A model generated the notes under the pieces. The model ran no database searches. It saw nothing but the letters and a program-made list of their open reading frames with translations, and was not told where the DNA came from. DNA of 6,622 nucleotides from an uncultured Clostridiaceae bacterium (GTDB lineage: Bacteria; Bacillota; Clostridia; TANB77; CAG-508), in NCBI GenBank assembly GCA_958402495.1, contig CATXTS010000110.1, positions 1-6,622 of the forward strand. The letters are read 5' to 3'. Numbering within the stretch: position 1 is the stretch's first letter; each line of letters starts with the position of its first letter. Below are positions 1 to 6,043 of this stretch, piece after piece. The position numbers and the translations under genes are program-made.

Positions 1-439
1 TTACTTTATAGGCATATCTTGGTATCCATACCCACATACTTCCATCTTCTGTCTGGGCATTTGCCCACTTTTTTGCATTGTAATCATACCAGTCTATTTC
101 ATTTACACTACTATCCCTTACTTCACCTTTACTACTTTCTGATGGATCTGTAAATTTAATGGCTTTCATTCCTGAGGTTACCCTTGGCTTGTTAACACCT
201 TTTTCTATTATATAGGTTTGCCCCAGTGCTTCATCTATTTGCTGTTCTAAACTAGCTAAACCACCCAATTCATCTCTTTTTCCTTGTTCAGTGTCATCTT
301 TTGCTTTTTGTGCCTGTGTGATAATTCCATTTTCACCTACTAACGCATTAATCGCTACACCAGCTAAAATAATTAGCACAATAATTGTAATGACTAACGC
401 AATTAAAGTTACACCCTTTTGTTTTGTCTTTTCTTTCAT
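1..439 (-). CDS. Prepilin-like protein with type IV pilin N-terminus (3' end off window)
   Basis: The first 146 codons are present and the gene runs off the left edge. A short basic leader (residues 1-9, MKEKTKQKG) precedes a hydrophobic helix at about 10-34 that starts VTLIALVITIIV. This is the layout of a class III signal cleaved by a prepilin peptidase after Gly9 and then embedded in the membrane as a pseudopilin or pilin helix. The usual Glu at mature position 5 is Ala14 here, as I recall for many clostridial members of this group. A polar, charged stretch with helical character (about 41-72) follows, then a Trp/Tyr-rich part with GSMWVWIPRYAYKV at 133-146. That last motif is one I associate with large uncharacterised clostridial secreted proteins. 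The start at 439 is chosen because it gives the proper leader. An AAAGGG-type ribosome binding site lies about 9 nt upstream and a strong promoter about 60 nt upstream. It appears to be transcribed alone. Its exact role (pilus subunit, pseudopilin or anchored surface protein) cannot be told from this part. Confidence 0.85.
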   Translation of the reverse strand, partial: MKEKTKQKGVTLIALVITIIVLIILAGVAINALVGENGIITQAQKAKDDTEQGKRDELGGLASLEQQIDEALGQTYIIEKGVNKPRVTSGMKAIKFTDPSESSKGEVRDSSVNEIDWYDYNAKKWANAQTEDGSMWVWIPRYAYKV

Positions 440-495
440 ACCTTCTCGCCCTTTCTTTTTCTTATGTTTTCCATTTTTTCAATCTTTATACTTGT

Positions 496-524
496 ATTTT
501 ATATTACCTTTTGGTTAAAGTCAA
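496..524 (-). promoter_or_regulatory. Sigma-A-type promoter of the prepilin-like gene
   Basis: On the minus strand TTGACT (524-519) is followed by a 17-bp spacer and TAAAAT (501-496). Each hexamer is one base from the vegetative consensus and the spacing is ideal. Transcription would start near 489, giving a leader of about 50 nt before the ATG at 439. Such matches also arise by chance in AT-rich DNA. The position directly upstream of an isolated gene makes this one credible. Confidence 0.65.
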
Positions 525-835
525 TATTTTTACTTTTTATTCTATTCATTATAATATTTCTTTCTATACTTTTTAATTTCAGAATTCATTCATTTGTTTA
601 TAATTTTACATAAAAACTTATTACCTAGTAGTTTTATAAAAATAAAAATATATTACTAGTATCTTTCTATTTCTTATTTATTTTTTATATTTATATAGTC
701 AAAAATCACACCTGATTTTTGGAACTCTATGATTGTTATAACATAAATTGAAGTAAAATATTATTGGAAAAAGAACCAGTCTTTTGTATTAGATGAACAA
801 AAGAAGAAAGTTATATAGAAACCACACATGGATAA
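525..835. other. AT-rich intergenic stretch without a recognisable gene
   Basis: No reading frame with a ribosome binding site or a familiar protein was found on either strand. The stretch holds a hairpin at 699-722 (listed separately) and long A/T runs. Its right part (about 745-835) abuts the transposase remnant and may be further decayed insertion-sequence DNA. The frames are broken by stops and I could not match them, so this is only a suggestion. No terminal inverted repeat or target duplication was seen. Confidence 0.5.
699..722. other. AT-rich stem-loop, possible weak bidirectional terminator
   Basis: AAAAATCA (701-708) and TGATTTTT (713-720) pair perfectly around the loop CACC. C700-G721 and a T699-G722 wobble extend the stem to about 10 bp. 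Each strand ends the stem with five T residues. Only two or three G-C pairs support it, so it would be weak as an intrinsic terminator. No gene clearly ends into it. Confidence 0.3.
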
Positions 836-1225
836 AATAACGACATTGAGAGACGCATACAAAGGAAAAACCAAAATAAAATTAATGTTGCAAAATATGT
901 ACTAAAGATAACAAGAAGTTTTTTAGATAGATGGAGAATAAATGAATATTTCAAGTTTAAGAAGCAAGAATATAACTTCGAAAATTTTAGGGTAGGAATA
1001 CTAAAAGCAATAAATAACTTCAATAAAATGCTTGCATACATAATTGGATTGATAGTATTACTTAGTGAGAAAATAGGAAAAATGGAATTTGTAAATAAAA
1101 TTATAAAAGAATTAATTCCATTGAAACCAAAAGTATCTTTATGGTTTTATCAATTGTCAGGGGGAATGTATAACCTATTATTAGAAGTAACATGTGGCAT
1201 ACGAAATTGGCAAAAAATAAGGTAA
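836..1225 (+). pseudogene. C-terminal remnant of an IS4-like DDE transposase
   Basis: The frame is open for 129 codons from just after a stop (833-835) to the TAA ending at 1225, but it has no ribosome binding site and no suitable start. The translation at 917-967 reads SFLDRWRINEYFKFKKQ. This lines up with the IS4-family signature Y-(2)-R-(3)-E-(6)-K, normally written YxxRWRIEExFxFKKQ. Arg (929-931) and Lys (962-964) are kept. The Tyr position is Phe (920-922) and the catalytic Glu position is Asn (941-943). Downstream features fit clostridial IS4-like transposases: YNFENFRV, a hydrophobic helix around AYIIGLIVLLSEKI, and a final TCGIRNWQKIR. The first part of the protein, with the two catalytic Asp residues, is missing. 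It is a dead fragment. The family call is from memory of the motif, and the exact IS cannot be named. Confidence 0.75.
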
Positions 1226-1336
1226 GTAAAAAATATGATGGACAGTTTTGTCTTCTTTAGAAAGTAAAATCACGTAATGTTAAAAGACCTATTGCTGAAA
1301 GTTTTATTTATTAAAGCTAAAAAAAGCAAAACTGAA

Positions 1337-1363
1337 AAAAAGGTGATTTTTCATCACCTTTTT
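1337..1363 (-). terminator. Rho-independent terminator closing the rlmN-rpe operon (bidirectional)
   Basis: AAAAAGGTGAT (1337-1347) and ATCACCTTTTT (1353-1363) form a perfect 11-bp stem with a 5-nt loop. On the minus strand the stem ends in a run of seven T residues (1341-1335), and the hairpin lies 39 nt beyond the stop of the 54-aa gene. On the plus strand it also ends in T5AATTT, so it could stop transcription from the transposase side. The 110 nt between it and the transposase remnant (1226-1334) hold nothing I can identify. Confidence 0.9.
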
Positions 1364-1402
1364 AATTTCGTCTTTATTTACATTTTCATTATGAGAATTT
1401 TA

Positions 1403-1567
1403 TTATAATTGTTCCTTTTGGTTTTGTTCTTCCATATGGATATATAAACTATCTGTATTAAATCCTATTGTCTTATCTATTGGAGTCTGTTTTTCCTGGA
1501 AGATATGATTTAAATTCATCATCTCTACATTTTCTTTAAAACTATACTCCTCATCTTCTCTAAACAT
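1403..1567 (-). CDS. Small acidic protein of unknown function, last gene of the operon
   Basis: This 54-codon frame is too short for most gene callers, but it has the signs of a real gene. The ATG at 1567 follows AAAGGAG with a 7-nt spacer. The gene starts 38 nt after the rpe stop and ends 39 nt before the operon terminator, so a dedicated gene fits the gap exactly. The protein begins MFREDEEYSFKENVEMMNLN and ends MEEQNQKEQL. It is acidic (12 Asp/Glu against 5 Lys/Arg). It has no cysteine, signal peptide or membrane segment, so it should be a soluble cytoplasmic peptide. I do not recognise the family and assign no function. In B. subtilis the gene after rpe is yloS (thiN, thiamine pyrophosphokinase); this peptide is far too short for that and shows no resemblance to it. 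Co-transcription with rpe and rsgA is inferred from spacing only. Confidence 0.72.
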   Translation of the reverse strand: MFREDEEYSFKENVEMMNLNHIFQEKQTPIDKTIGFNTDSLYIHMEEQNQKEQL

Positions 1568-1605
1568 AGTCTCTCTCCTTTCTTATTTCCTATCTTTCTA
1601 ATGGT

Positions 1606-2271
1606 TTACTTATCTTGTTTTAATATTGCAATTGCTTCTTTATAATTTCCAGAATGCAGAATATAGCTTCCTGAAACTAAAATATTAGCCCCTGCTTCTA
1701 TAACTGGCTTGCAAGTTTCATTATTAATACCACCATCTACTTCAATGTCCACTTCATATCCATTATCATAAATATAACGGTTTAAGTCCTGAATTTTAGA
1801 AATGGTTTCTGGTAATAACTTTTGTCCACCTTTACCTGGCTCTACTGTCATAACTAGTACTCGGTGTATATAAGGAATATACTCAAAAATAACATTCATA
1901 TCTGTTTTAGGGCTCACACATAAGCCTATTTTACAATGATTTTGTTTTAATAAAGACATCATTTCAATCACTTGGTTTTGATTTTTACAAGCTTCTATAT
2001 GAAAAATAATCGTACTTGGCTCTAGTGCCATATAACTTTTTATATAACTTTCTACATCTTCTACCATTAAATGTACTTCTATAGGAATGGTACTTACTTG
2101 TTTTATATATTCGGTGTATTCTTTCATGATTTGACTGGTATCTTTTTCTACAAATTTTCCATCCATCACATCGATATGGAAATAATCCGCTCCTGCTACT
2201 TCTAAATCATAAATTGTCTGTATAATTTTTTCTCTATCGGCATCTAAAAAAGATGCAGCTACTTCTACCAT
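1606..2271 (-). CDS. rpe: Ribulose-phosphate 3-epimerase family protein
   Basis: This 221-aa (beta/alpha)8-barrel enzyme is expected to interconvert D-ribulose 5-phosphate and D-xylulose 5-phosphate in the cytosolic pentose phosphate pathway. The length is normal for the family. The metal-binding set is visible: His32 and Asp34 in FHIDVMDG, His67 in EVHLMVE and Asp179 in EVDGGIN. The conserved methionines (Met36, Met69, Met141) and the phosphate-binding ends (GGIN at 180-183, VSGSYI at 199-204) are also present. The usual VNPGFGGQ loop reads VEPGKGGQ (143-150), and the usual SILSAD start reads SFLDAD, so this is a divergent member. A related sugar-phosphate epimerase (for example an allulose-6-phosphate type) cannot be excluded. 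The ATG overlaps the rsgA stop by 7 bp and follows AGGAGG (2284-2279) with a 7-nt spacer inside rsgA. This points to translational coupling. The operon context is that of the B. subtilis rpe gene (yloR). Confidence 0.9.
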   Translation of the reverse strand: MVEVAASFLDADREKIIQTIYDLEVAGADYFHIDVMDGKFVEKDTSQIMKEYTEYIKQVSTIPIEVHLMVEDVESYIKSYMALEPSTIIFHIEACKNQNQVIEMMSLLKQNHCKIGLCVSPKTDMNVIFEYIPYIHRVLVMTVEPGKGGQKLLPETISKIQDLNRYIYDNGYEVDIEVDGGINNETCKPVIEAGANILVSGSYILHSGNYKEAIAILKQDK

Positions 2272-3161
2272 TTATGGTCCTCCTTTTCTTTTAAATCTTC
2301 ATAGATTTTACAATAATTTTCATAACGCTTTTCTGAAATTTTACCTGTTTCTACCGCTTCTTTTACACCACAATTCTCTTCTTTTCTATGGCTACAACCT
2401 ACATATTGGCAAGCTGGTATATAGGGTCTAAATTCTATAAAACATTTATCTAATTGTTTACTTTCAATTTCTTCAATACTAAAGGTAGAAAAGCCAGGGG
2501 TATCCGCAATATAACCACCTTCTTCTAAGGCATATAGAGTAATGGCTGTTGTTGTGTTTTTTCCTCTTTTTATCTTTTGACTAACTAAACCTTCTAATGT
2601 CTTTTCTTCTGCAAATATGGCATTTAATAAAGTAGACTTTCCTACACCCGAGTTTCCAGAAAAAGCTGTTACTTCTTGTATTAAAGACTTCTTTAATTCT
2701 AAAATTCCTTCTTTTTCCTTTGCATTAGTTGTTAATACCGGGTAACCAATTTCCTCATATAAAGATTGTATTTGCTTTAAAATTTCTGGTGCTCCCAAAT
2801 CCACCTTATTAATACAAATGATAGGTTTAATTCCCAGCCAGTTTGCATAGACAAGTTGCTTGTCCAATAATAATAAATCTGGTTTTGGCATCTTCAAAGA
2901 AATCACAAAAACTAATTGGGTTAAATTGGCTATTTTGGGTCTTTTAGAATAATTGGTTCGTGGCAAAATTTCTAAAATAACTCCTTGTTTTTTCTCTTCT
3001 TCAACCACTTCTATTTGTACAAAATCTCCTACCACAGGCGTTTGTTCTTCCTGTTTCATTCTTCCCCTAGCGCTACAAGCATACATCTGTTTTTGACCTT
3101 TTTCTTCTACTTCTACTTGATAGCTACTACTAACGATTGTCATAATTCTGCCTTGTTTCAT
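2265..3161 (-). CDS. rsgA: Ribosome small-subunit maturation GTPase RsgA
   Basis: RsgA (YjeQ, CpgA) is a circularly permuted GTPase that binds the 30S subunit and checks or releases it late in assembly. With the start at 3161 the protein has 298 residues, normal for the family. The order is an N-terminal OB-fold (about 1-70), then the permuted G motifs: G4 NKVD at 118-121, G1 GNSGVGKST at 169-177, and G3 DTPG at 220-223. A C-terminal zinc site follows, with Cys251, Cys256, His258 and Cys264. An upstream in-frame ATG at 3182 would add seven residues. It has no ribosome binding site, while the ATG at 3161 follows AAGGAG, and family members usually begin at this point (MxxGxI). It lies downstream of prkC after a hairpin and overlaps rpe. 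The B. subtilis homologue is a PrkC substrate, which makes the neighbourhood functionally sensible. Confidence 0.95.
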   Translation of the reverse strand: MKQGRIMTIVSSSYQVEVEEKGQKQMYACSARGRMKQEEQTPVVGDFVQIEVVEEEKKQGVILEILPRTNYSKRPKIANLTQLVFVISLKMPKPDLLLLDKQLVYANWLGIKPIICINKVDLGAPEILKQIQSLYEEIGYPVLTTNAKEKEGILELKKSLIQEVTAFSGNSGVGKSTLLNAIFAEEKTLEGLVSQKIKRGKNTTTAITLYALEEGGYIADTPGFSTFSIEEIESKQLDKCFIEFRPYIPACQYVGCSHRKEENCGVKEAVETGKISEKRYENYCKIYEDLKEKEDHKW

Positions 3162-3166
3162 CCATT

Positions 3167-3172
3167 CTCCTT
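3167..3172 (-). promoter_or_regulatory. Ribosome binding site that sets the rsgA start
   Basis: AAGGAG sits 5 nt before the ATG at 3161. The alternative ATG at 3182 is preceded only by A/T-rich sequence with no purine-rich site. This favours the 298-aa product over the 305-aa one. Confidence 0.7.
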
Positions 3173-3194
3173 GTTTTATCATTTTACTTTTTTT

Positions 3195-3230
3195 AAAAAG
3201 GTAGACGTATATTTTGCCATCTACCTTTTA
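3195..3230 (-). terminator. Intrinsic terminator or attenuator between prkC and rsgA
   Basis: AAAAGGTAGATG (3229-3218 on the minus strand) pairs with CGTCTACCTTTT (3207-3196). This gives a 12-bp stem with one G-T wobble and a 10-nt loop, ending in a run of five T residues (3199-3195). It begins 7 nt after the prkC stop and ends 33 nt before the rsgA start at 3161. No separate promoter for rsgA-rpe is obvious in the 75-nt gap. The likely effect is partial termination that lowers rsgA-rpe relative to prkC. On the plus strand the stem is also followed by T-rich sequence. Confidence 0.6.
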
Positions 3231-3236
3231 AGTTTT

Positions 3237-5208
3237 TTATTCTATATCTAATACTGTTTTACTATTTAAATCTAAGTTTTGTGTAGTTTTCAATACATCA
3301 TCTACATATACCTTTACTGTAATAACCCCTTTTCCACTAACAGGAACCGTTATCTTGGTGGTATCTTTTGCTTGTCTTTCTTTATAAACAGTGTCTTCTC
3401 CTACTTTAACCATCACTTCTACTTTTGGTACTTCTGTTTCTGTCTGGTTAGTATTGGTTGGTTTTGTATAATTTAGTAATGATTTTAAATTAATATTAAC
3501 CGTTCCTTTTTTGATTTCTGCTATTTTATTAACGGTAATGGTAACAGTAGTTCCTTCATCTACTACTTTTCCAGTATCAATACTTTGTTTTAAAACAATT
3601 CCATTTTCTTTGGTAGTGTCTTCTTCATAAGCTACAGATACCTTTAAGTTATTATCTGTTAATTCTTTACTTGCTGCTTCTTGTGTTTTATTAACTAACG
3701 ATGGGACAGCTACTTGTTTAATACCAGTTCCGGTACTAACATGTACTTTAATGGTATCTCCTGCATTAACTGAAGTATTTTCTTCTGGTTCTTGTTTAAT
3801 TACCACACCTTCTTGTACCTTTTGACTAGTTTCCTCTATCTTTTCTACTTTTAATTTTGCATCTACTAACATTTTTTCAGCTTCTTCAAAGGTGTAACCT
3901 GCTACTTTAGGTACCGTTACGACTTCTACACCTTTACTAACGACTAACTTGATGGTGGTATTTTCTTTAATAGTAAAGTTTTTACGATAACTTGGGTCTT
4001 GGGAAATCATTTTTCCTTCTTCTATCTCTCCACTATAGTCTTCCCCTGTAATTTCATACTGTAGTTTTGTACCTTTTAAGGCTTCTTTTACCTCTTCTTC
4101 TGTCTTACCTACTAATTCTGGTATAGGTACATTTTTTACAGTAGTGACATCCATAATGGTTTTTACTGTAAATACAGTGACAACAAAGACTAAAATAAAA
4201 GATAAAATAATGGCTACAATTTTCATTTTAGGATGGTCTTCAAAATATTGTTTTAACTTTCCTTTTTTCTTCTTATCTGTACTTCTAGTTTCTCTATTTT
4301 TATCTAACATATCGTCTGTAATAGTACCAATTCTTTGAGTGCTACTGGTATCAATCTGAGATTGTGCTACAAAGTCTCCTTCTGGATTCTTTAAAGCGAT
4401 AGTTAAATCTTTTAGCATCTCTGTTGCTGATTGGTAACGTAAAGAAGGTTCTTTTTGCATAGCCTTGATAATTATTTGATTCACGGCTAATGGGATACTT
4501 GGATTTAATTTCATAGGTTCTACCGGTTTTTCTTGCATATGCTTTAATGCAATAGAAACCGGTGTATCTGCATCAAAAGGTACTCTACCTGTTAGCATTT
4601 CATACATTACCACACCTAATGAGTATAAATCTGATTTAGCATCTGTATAACCACCACGAGCATGTTCTGGTGAAAAATAGTGAACAGAACCTATTGTTGT
4701 TCCAAAAGCAGTAATGGTAGAATTAGATACTGCCTTTGCAATTCCAAAATCGGTTACCTTGGCTACCCCTTCTTCTGTAATAATAATATTATGTGGTTTA
4801 ATATCTCTATGTACAATATTATTCTTATGTGCAGCTTCTAAAGCTGATGCAATTTGAATGGCAATATTGACTGACCATTTCCAAGGAAGCGAACCATCTT
4901 CTGATATAATCTCTTTTAAAGTTTTCCCTTGTACCAATTCCATAACAATATAATAAATATTGTCTTCATGACCAACATCATAAATGGATACAATATTCGG
5001 ATGTGTTAGCCCTGCTGCTGATTGCGCTTCCACATTAAATCTTCTAATAAATTCTTCATCTGTTGTAAATTCTTCTTTTAATATCTTTACAGCTACCAAT
5101 CTATTTAATACGTGACATTTGGCTTTATATACAGTTGCCATTCCACCGATTGCCTATTTTTTCTAGAAGTTCATATCTGCCCCCTATATATTTTCCTACT
5201 AAATCCAT
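3237..5208 (-). CDS. prkC: PASTA-domain Ser/Thr protein kinase PrkC, frameshifted in the ATP loop
   Basis: PrkC is a membrane kinase whose outer PASTA repeats sense muropeptides or lipid II and whose cytoplasmic domain phosphorylates cell-wall and translation factors. The true start is the ATG at 5208 (AGGGAGAGG site). The frame reads MDLVGKYIGGRYELLEKIGN and then needs one base skipped near 5148 to continue GGMATVYKAK. Unshifted, it stops at 5127-5125 after 27 codons. An ORF from the internal ATG at 5141 gives 634 aa without the start of the glycine loop. The repaired protein would be 656 aa, near B. subtilis PrkC (648). Positions in the 634-aa form: VAVK Lys19, helix C Glu38, HRD 111-113, DFG 131-133, Thr-rich activation segment 142-149, SPEHA 157-161, one membrane helix about 307-330, three PASTA repeats (about 337-404, 405-470, 474-539), and a C-terminal beta-rich domain (about 545-634) like the Ig-like tail of PrkC. 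All catalytic residues after the break are intact. Confidence 0.92.
5145..5156 (-). other. Frameshift site in prkC (one surplus base)
   Basis: The minus strand reads ATA GGC AATC GGT GGA ATG here. Kinases need a single codon between the two Gly codons (I-G-x-G-G-M), but four bases (5151-5148) are present. Removing C at 5148 would give IGNGGM; removing one A would give IGIGGM. The downstream frame has a TAG at 5156-5154, so the shift must lie between that stop and the GGT at 5147-5145. Confidence 0.85.
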
Positions 5209-5214
5209 ATTATT

Positions 5215-5223
5215 CCTCTCCCT
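5215..5223 (-). promoter_or_regulatory. Ribosome binding site of the true prkC start
   Basis: AGGGAGAGG lies 6 nt before the ATG at 5208 (9 nt from its AGGGAG part). The internal ATG at 5141 has only GGTGGA directly abutting it, too close to act as a Shine-Dalgarno site. This supports 5208 as the original start, where the protein begins with the typical GKYIGGRYEL of PrkC kinases. Confidence 0.75.
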
Positions 5224-5281
5224 TTGCTTTTTCACATATGTTTGTTTTACTTTCATATGTTCTATTGGTTACTTTTTTATT

Positions 5282-6007
5282 TTACAAGATGATGATAGCT
5301 GTGATATTGTCATATCCGCCTGCTTCATTTGCCATCTCTATTAGTTTATTTGGTGCTTGCTGCCCTTCTTGTTTAACAATTTCATAAATTTGTTCATCTG
5401 TCAACATATTGGTTAGTCCATCAGAACACATTAAAATTCTATCGTCTTTGATAAATCCTTTTATCATAACATCTGGTTCTACAAAAGCCGTACACCCTAA
5501 GGCTTTCATTAGCATGTTTTTCTTTGGATGATGCATGGCTTCTTCTTTTGAAATAGTACCATCTTTTACTAGCTTTTCTACATAACTATGGTCATGCGTT
5601 AATTTGCGCATAAATTCTCTACGAATTCGATAAATTCTACTGTCTCCCACATGTCCAATATAAGCCTTATTATTATATATTAAGCATACTTCTAAAGTAG
5701 TACCCATTCCTTCTAAATCTTTATCTTCTTTTGATTTTTCATAGACAACCATATTGGCATATTCCATTGCACTTTGTACTAATTTTAAGATTTCTTCCTT
5801 TTCTTTTTCTATTTTATCAAAGTTACTAGTGATATAATTCTTAACAGCAGTTGTCGCTAGCTTACTAGCCACCTCTCCGCCTTGGTAACCACCCATTCCA
5901 TCTGCTAAAATATATAAAGGTAACTCTTCTTCCTGCGTTGGAATATAGTAGTAATCTTGATTCATGTCTCTTGCTTTCCCAATGTCTGTTTTCGCAAAAG
6001 CCCTCAT
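5282..6007 (-). CDS. prpC: PP2C-type Ser/Thr protein phosphatase PrpC (Stp)
   Basis: This 241-aa cytoplasmic metal-dependent phosphatase (PPM family) is the partner that removes phosphate from PrkC and its substrates. The length matches bacterial single-domain PP2C enzymes. The metal-binding motifs are all present: RDMNQD (13-18, Asp18), ADGMGG (35-40, Asp36), the GMGTT and GHVGDSR strands (100-104, 118-124), CSDGL (194-198, Asp196) and GYDNIT (231-236, Asp233). It should therefore be active, using two or three Mn2+ ions. The ATG at 6007 follows AGGAGG with an 8-nt spacer, and the protein begins in the usual way just before the first motif. It lies 36 nt after rlmN and 73 nt before the prkC start, on the same strand. 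That is the standard phosphatase-kinase pairing. If the downstream kinase really is broken, this phosphatase would have lost its main partner. Confidence 0.96.
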   Translation of the reverse strand: MRAFAKTDIGKARDMNQDYYYIPTQEEELPLYILADGMGGYQGGEVASKLATTAVKNYITSNFDKIEKEKEEILKLVQSAMEYANMVVYEKSKEDKDLEGMGTTLEVCLIYNNKAYIGHVGDSRIYRIRREFMRKLTHDHSYVEKLVKDGTISKEEAMHHPKKNMLMKALGCTAFVEPDVMIKGFIKDDRILMCSDGLTNMLTDEQIYEIVKQEGQQAPNKLIEMANEAGGYDNITAIIIL

Positions 6008-6043
6008 TTATTCTTCCTCCTATTACTGGCTCTTTTTGTAATT

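Noticed and set aside
291..613. Hydrophobic plus-strand frames across the prepilin start and its promoter
   Set aside because: They come from T-rich sequence opposite the prepilin gene and its AT-rich upstream region, with no ribosome binding site.
624..659. CTAGTA and TACTAG inverted pair
   Set aside because: Six pairs around a long A/T loop are expected by chance in this composition.
675..702. Second TTGACT (702-697) as a promoter
   Set aside because: No good -10 hexamer lies 16-18 nt downstream; the best is a poor TAAATA in an A/T run, and the -35 overlaps the 699-722 hairpin.
811..1041. 76-codon minus-strand frame
   Set aside because: It is antisense to the transposase remnant, lacks a ribosome binding site and is rich in Phe/Leu/Ser as expected from the reverse of Lys/Glu-rich coding DNA.
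1236..1335. Possible terminal inverted repeat of the insertion sequence
   Set aside because: No matching partner was found upstream of 836, and short hairpins such as GACAGTTTTGTC have only 4-bp stems.
2985..3476. Plus-strand Phe/Tyr-rich frames opposite rsgA and prkC
   Set aside because: They are shadows of well-supported minus-strand genes and have no start signals or family resemblance. The same holds for the plus-strand frames at 4144-4338, 5112-5387 and 5938-6135.
5234..5260. ACATATG and CATATGT inverted pair in the prpC-prkC gap
   Set aside because: It has a 7-bp AT-rich stem with a 13-nt loop and no T-run, so it is too weak to call a terminator or regulatory element.
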